Positions 60,663 through 64,000 of a stretch of DNA of 64,000 bases are shown piece by piece. The position numbers and the translations under genes were made by a program. The stretch comes from Perca fluviatilis (lineage: Eukaryota > Chordata > Actinopteri > Perciformes > Percidae): NCBI RefSeq assembly GCF_010015445.1, contig NC_053116.1, positions 36,457,785-36,521,784 on the forward strand. The letters run 5' to 3'. The notes beneath the pieces are model-generated. The model had not been told where the DNA came from. It did no database searches and saw only the letters and a list, made by a program, of their open reading frames with translations. Positions within the stretch are counted from its first letter, which is position 1. Each line of letters opens with the position of its first letter.

Positions 60663-61332
60663 GAAATATCATTCAGAGAGGATTGAAATGGATAGACGTC
60701 CACATGTTTAGTCTCATTGTGGCCATTTGTGGTCCCAGACTACCCTCTGTTGGGCTTCCAGATAAACTGCACTGTAATGTTGCCGAGCGATACTGTAGTT
60801 TCTATTTTAATATAACTGTGTGATTTATTTTAATTAGAGACCACTTCTGATGATTATTTATGCAGAAATAAGATAAGATACGATTTGAAAGTGTCTTCTT
60901 CATCTTTAAAATGTGATGCCTGTGATGGCTGTAAATAATTGGCAACCAAATGTATTGTCCTAAGAATTTAGTTTTTTTCTCCTGAAGTTTGTGGGAGACA
61001 CAGCACCCTCACTGGGCTCCTCTCTGCTTGGGACGAGGCACTAAAACACAGAAATGCAACTGTTTCTATATGAATGGATGTATTTTTTATTTTTTTTTAT
61101 TTATAACCCAATCACATCATTACAATACTTTCTGTAAACCATGTTGTGGTGATGTTTGTCCAGATGAACATATCTGTTTAATGTATTCACTTCATAACGA
61201 TTTATCATTATGCTCGGACACCTTACAGATATTAAAGTGTGCACATTTCTCTCTTCTTTTCTGATATTTTAAAAATCTTTGTTTATTGTTTGATTTCTTC
61301 TCTTTTTCTTCTCCTGTGTCAGGTTGTGGGTC

Positions 61333-61336
<4 letters not shown>

Positions 61337-61366
<30 letters not shown>
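61337..61366. repeat. (GT)n microsatellite
   Basis: About 30 bp of GT. Confidence 0.93.
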
Positions 61367-61367
<1 letters not shown>

Positions 61368-61573
61368 CCTTGTGTTGTCTTCACGTCAACAATGCACTTG
61401 TTGTCCTCTCAGGTCAAAATAGAAAAGTAACACTTTTTTCAATGTTTTTGTCCCTTTCTTTTTGACTGTTGACGCTTTTGTCCACCACCACCACTACTGT
61501 ATACGCGCCACTCACCAACTTATTACCACTACTGTTACACTTATTTTTGGAATTCATGGTCAATACACCTCTT

Positions 61574-61875
61574 TTAACCCTTGTGTGGTCCTTCGGGTCC
61601 CAGTGACCCGAAGGACCACACAAGGATTATGTACTTCCCTTTACTTTGTTGAGAATTGCTCTCTAAACCCTGTTTCTTGTAAAGTAAGTAAGTAAAGTTT
61701 ATTTCTAGAACACATTTAAACACAGTTTAAGCTGACCAAAATGCTGTACAAACAATAACTAAGGTGCTGTATTAACCCTTGTTTGGAGAGCAATTCTCAA
61801 CAAAGTAAAGGGAAGTACATAATCCTTGTGTTGTCCTTCGGGTCACTGGGACCCGAAGGACAACACAAGGGTTAA
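61574..61875. mobile_element. Fold-back TTAA MITE, 302 bp, with hairpins inside each arm
   Basis: TTAA at both ends. Each ~90-bp arm starts with its own ~50-bp near-perfect hairpin (ccttcgggtcccagtgaccc and its reverse), then attatgtacttccctttact. The second arm mirrors the first. The centre (61680-61750) contains gtaaagtttatttctagaac, a piece of another dispersed repeat. Confidence 0.85.
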
Positions 61876-62462
61876 AGGAAATTATACCAAGTTTTTGAGT
61901 CAAAAAAAGCAGAAATTATGAATTCTTTTGACTAATGTTAGAGTAATGTATGTTGATGGATAATCACAGACTGGTGTATGTCAAAGTTTAGTCCGAATAC
62001 AGTTTAGAAACCGTTTACATTTTTTTTCAAATGCTATAAAATTGAAGAAAACACTCAAAATCTAATGAAAGTATGGTGATCATTAATTGGACTTGCGAAG
62101 AGCGTTGTAGGGAACCATCCATGCTATTTTGGGGGTAATTTGGTTAAAAAGAAACCCATATTTCTAATATAGACCTTTTGATAAGGGTCAAAAACAGAGA
62201 GAGAGAGAAAGAGAGCGATGTTTATGTGCTCTTTCATTTCCCACTTTGCACAATCTGTTCCCCTCTATCCTGATTCCTACAGGATCTTTAAAACAAATAA
62301 AGTATAGGGCCTAGTCTACGTTTTATGCCACGTGTGCAAATTCCAGCCTTTTGATAGCAGTGACTACTTCAGTACGAGTTGTCTACAGTCAAGGGTTAAA
62401 CCATGGATGTATAATTAAACTCCGCTGTGATCAGGCTGTGATCCGCTTTCTACTTCCTTCTC

Positions 62463-62574
62463 CAGAGCCGCTGTATCAGCAGCGGTCATGTGACAGTCAG
62501 AGACGGCTGCTGCAGGACACGGACCAGGACCAGGACTCTCTTTCTACACCGTCTGTCTGTATTGGGACCCGAAG
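62463..62574 (+). other. Possible 5' exon of a downstream gene (plus strand)
   Basis: A C/G-rich segment with CAG/CTG repeats ends at gacccgaag followed by the donor gtaaga. It contains gtcatgtgac (62485-62494), a near-palindromic E-box like those bound by USF/TFE factors. No coding frame is convincing, so a promoter plus untranslated exon is the best reading. Confidence 0.25.
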
Positions 62575-62599
62575 GTAAGAGCAGTTTTACGTGCATGCT

Positions 62600-63340
62600 T
62601 TTTGCCCAGTCTGGACGGAACCACTAAACATCCCCGATTCGTGAGAGACTGCGCTGCATCATGAAGACTCACAGTCACAGCACAGGATTTTTTTTTTTTT
62701 TTCACTCTATCGTTTTTTTTTAACGAGACTAAGGAACAACAAGTCTTGGGCGGATTCTAGTTTTCAAAAACCAAAATATGGGCTTTTGACGGCGAAAGCT
62801 GCCAAGATAACACATTTGTGGTTTGTGCGTTTAGCCCAAGCGGCGACATCACGTGCCAAAAACTGTAGTTCCTCGAGCCCTCCTGTTGTCTTCCGGTCAA
62901 ATGAGACCCATTTTCAGAGTTTCTGTATCAGAACATTTGGGTTTCTTTCAACCAAATTGGCCAAAAGTAACACGGAAGGTTCCATGAAACGCTCTTTAAA
63001 AGTAAAATTAAAGATCAGTTTACTACTTTTATTTAATTTTATAAAATTATTGTGACTTCACTTTGACATGCTTCTTTTTTTTAACTCAAAAGTTAGATAA
63101 ATTAATATAGGCTACATGTAGTGATGGGCGAACGAAGCCTTGTGAAGCCTCTGAAGCTTCTTCCTGATTGTATTGCAAAATGATCCGAAGCATCAAAGCA
63201 TCGAAGACAACACAGTGACATCTAGTGTCCAGGCAGCAGAAATGACAGCGGCTATGAACTCGACACAGCCAAATGAAGCTTTCAACACGAACGTAGGAGA
63301 GACAGAATGGACACATGCATATGGCACGACATGACTGAAC
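62600..63340. other. Intergenic, no gene recognised
   Basis: T-runs near 62690 and 63075. gcgaacgaagccttgtgaag (63127) and ctgaagcttc near 63150 recur in inverse form at the right edge (cgaagcttcggacg, 63927), so an element may span 63120-63945 around the TTAA MITE. Confidence 0.35.
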
Positions 63341-63345
63341 TTGAA

Positions 63346-63563
63346 TTAACCCTTGTGTTTTCTTCCCGTCAACCTTGAAAGAAACCCTTTTTCCCGACGT
63401 TTTTGATGCCTTTTTTTCACAGTTTGTTTAAGCTTTTTCCAACGTTTTAAATTGTTAATTTTTTCTTCTACACATTTTCAGCGCTTTCTATGCCCCATAT
63501 TTTCTGATATAAACCAAAAATTGAAAACGGTTCAATGTGACCCGGAGTCAACACAAGGGTTAA
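63346..63563. mobile_element. TTAA-flanked MITE, 218 bp
   Basis: TTAA at both ends, termini cccttgtgttttcttcccg and gagtcaacacaaggg. It shares CCCTTGTG ends with the fold-back element at 61574, so the two belong together. Confidence 0.85.
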
Positions 63564-64000
63564 ATGACATGAACATGACATGACGGAATTAAAAATATAA
63601 AACCTATGTTTGAATGTTTGGATATAACATTATAATATATAAACTATATATAAACTACTGTGATCAGGATTTGAATGTAAGTAGGCCTATGTTTAATTAG
63701 GCTAAATATGGATTCAATAAACTGCAGCAACAATGCCACGTTCTACCGCTATGTAGAATTACATACAGGTGTATGTAAGTATAGGCTAATTTCTATTAAT
63801 AGGCTAATCAAATAAATTGCAAGCCACACTCATAAACCCGCGATGTTCCAGTAAATTCTAACGGGCAATTGGTACGCACGCAGCGACATGAATCCAGCAA
63901 ACCCATCCGGAGTCTCAGTGACGTTCGAAGCTTCGGACGTCATCAGTCACGTGCTTATTTCAATTCGATACAAGCTCCAACACTGGGTTTCGAACCAGTG

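Overview
The window is eukaryotic nuclear DNA and reads as a ray-finned fish (teleost, percomorph-like) genome. It has spliced coding exons with GT/AG borders, long (TG)n microsatellites, and a very dense load of short DNA transposons (hAT-like, TTAA-flanked piggyBac/Kolobok-like, PIF/Harbinger and Tc1/mariner-like) with LINE and SINE remnants typical of fish. Nothing looks bacterial or viral, and there is no CRISPR array or operon.

One protein-coding gene is complete and confidently identified: pex10 on the + strand, six coding exons between 42857 and 52114, giving a 325-residue peroxisomal RING-finger E3 ubiquitin ligase. All five introns are GT-AG and the phases join without a frameshift. 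The introns are almost entirely mobile DNA. Intron 1 holds a 33-bp minisatellite organised into a 199-bp higher-order repeat. Intron 2 is about 90% one nested transposon. Intron 5, which cuts the RING finger in two, holds a transposon carrying a RecQ-helicase-like fragment. A related transposon sits directly after the stop codon, so it probably forms part of the 3' UTR.

Left of pex10 (1-42.8 kb) I see almost only transposon layers and unassigned sequence. Two minus-strand signals, a good splice donor near 39.55 kb and a 159-bp exon-like segment with a start codon at 21161-21319, could be 5' parts of a divergent gene. In human, PLCH2 lies head-to-head with PEX10, so a plch2-like gene running off the left edge is a testable guess; I cannot identify it from the peptide.

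Right of pex10 (52.6-64 kb) there is one structured RNA gene candidate, a divergent U1 snRNA at 55283-55446. It keeps the 5'-splice-site-recognition sequence and the Sm site, and has paired changes in two stems but an altered U1-70K loop. A LINE reverse-transcriptase C-terminus there is split by a TTAA-flanked MITE (59.1-60.66 kb). Several further TTAA-type MITEs follow, one of them a complex fold-back (61574-61875). A possible first exon of a downstream gene lies near 62.5 kb.

Recurring families are labelled here as: F1 (termini TAGTCT...AGACTA, at least 8 copies, one with a 9-bp target duplication); F2 (termini near CAGSCCGGTCTCA, 8-bp duplications); F3/F4 (termini TAGCCT...AGGCTA, 8-9-bp duplications, F3 carrying the RecQ-like fragment, F4 lacking it). 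Family labels are mine, and no database comparison was possible.
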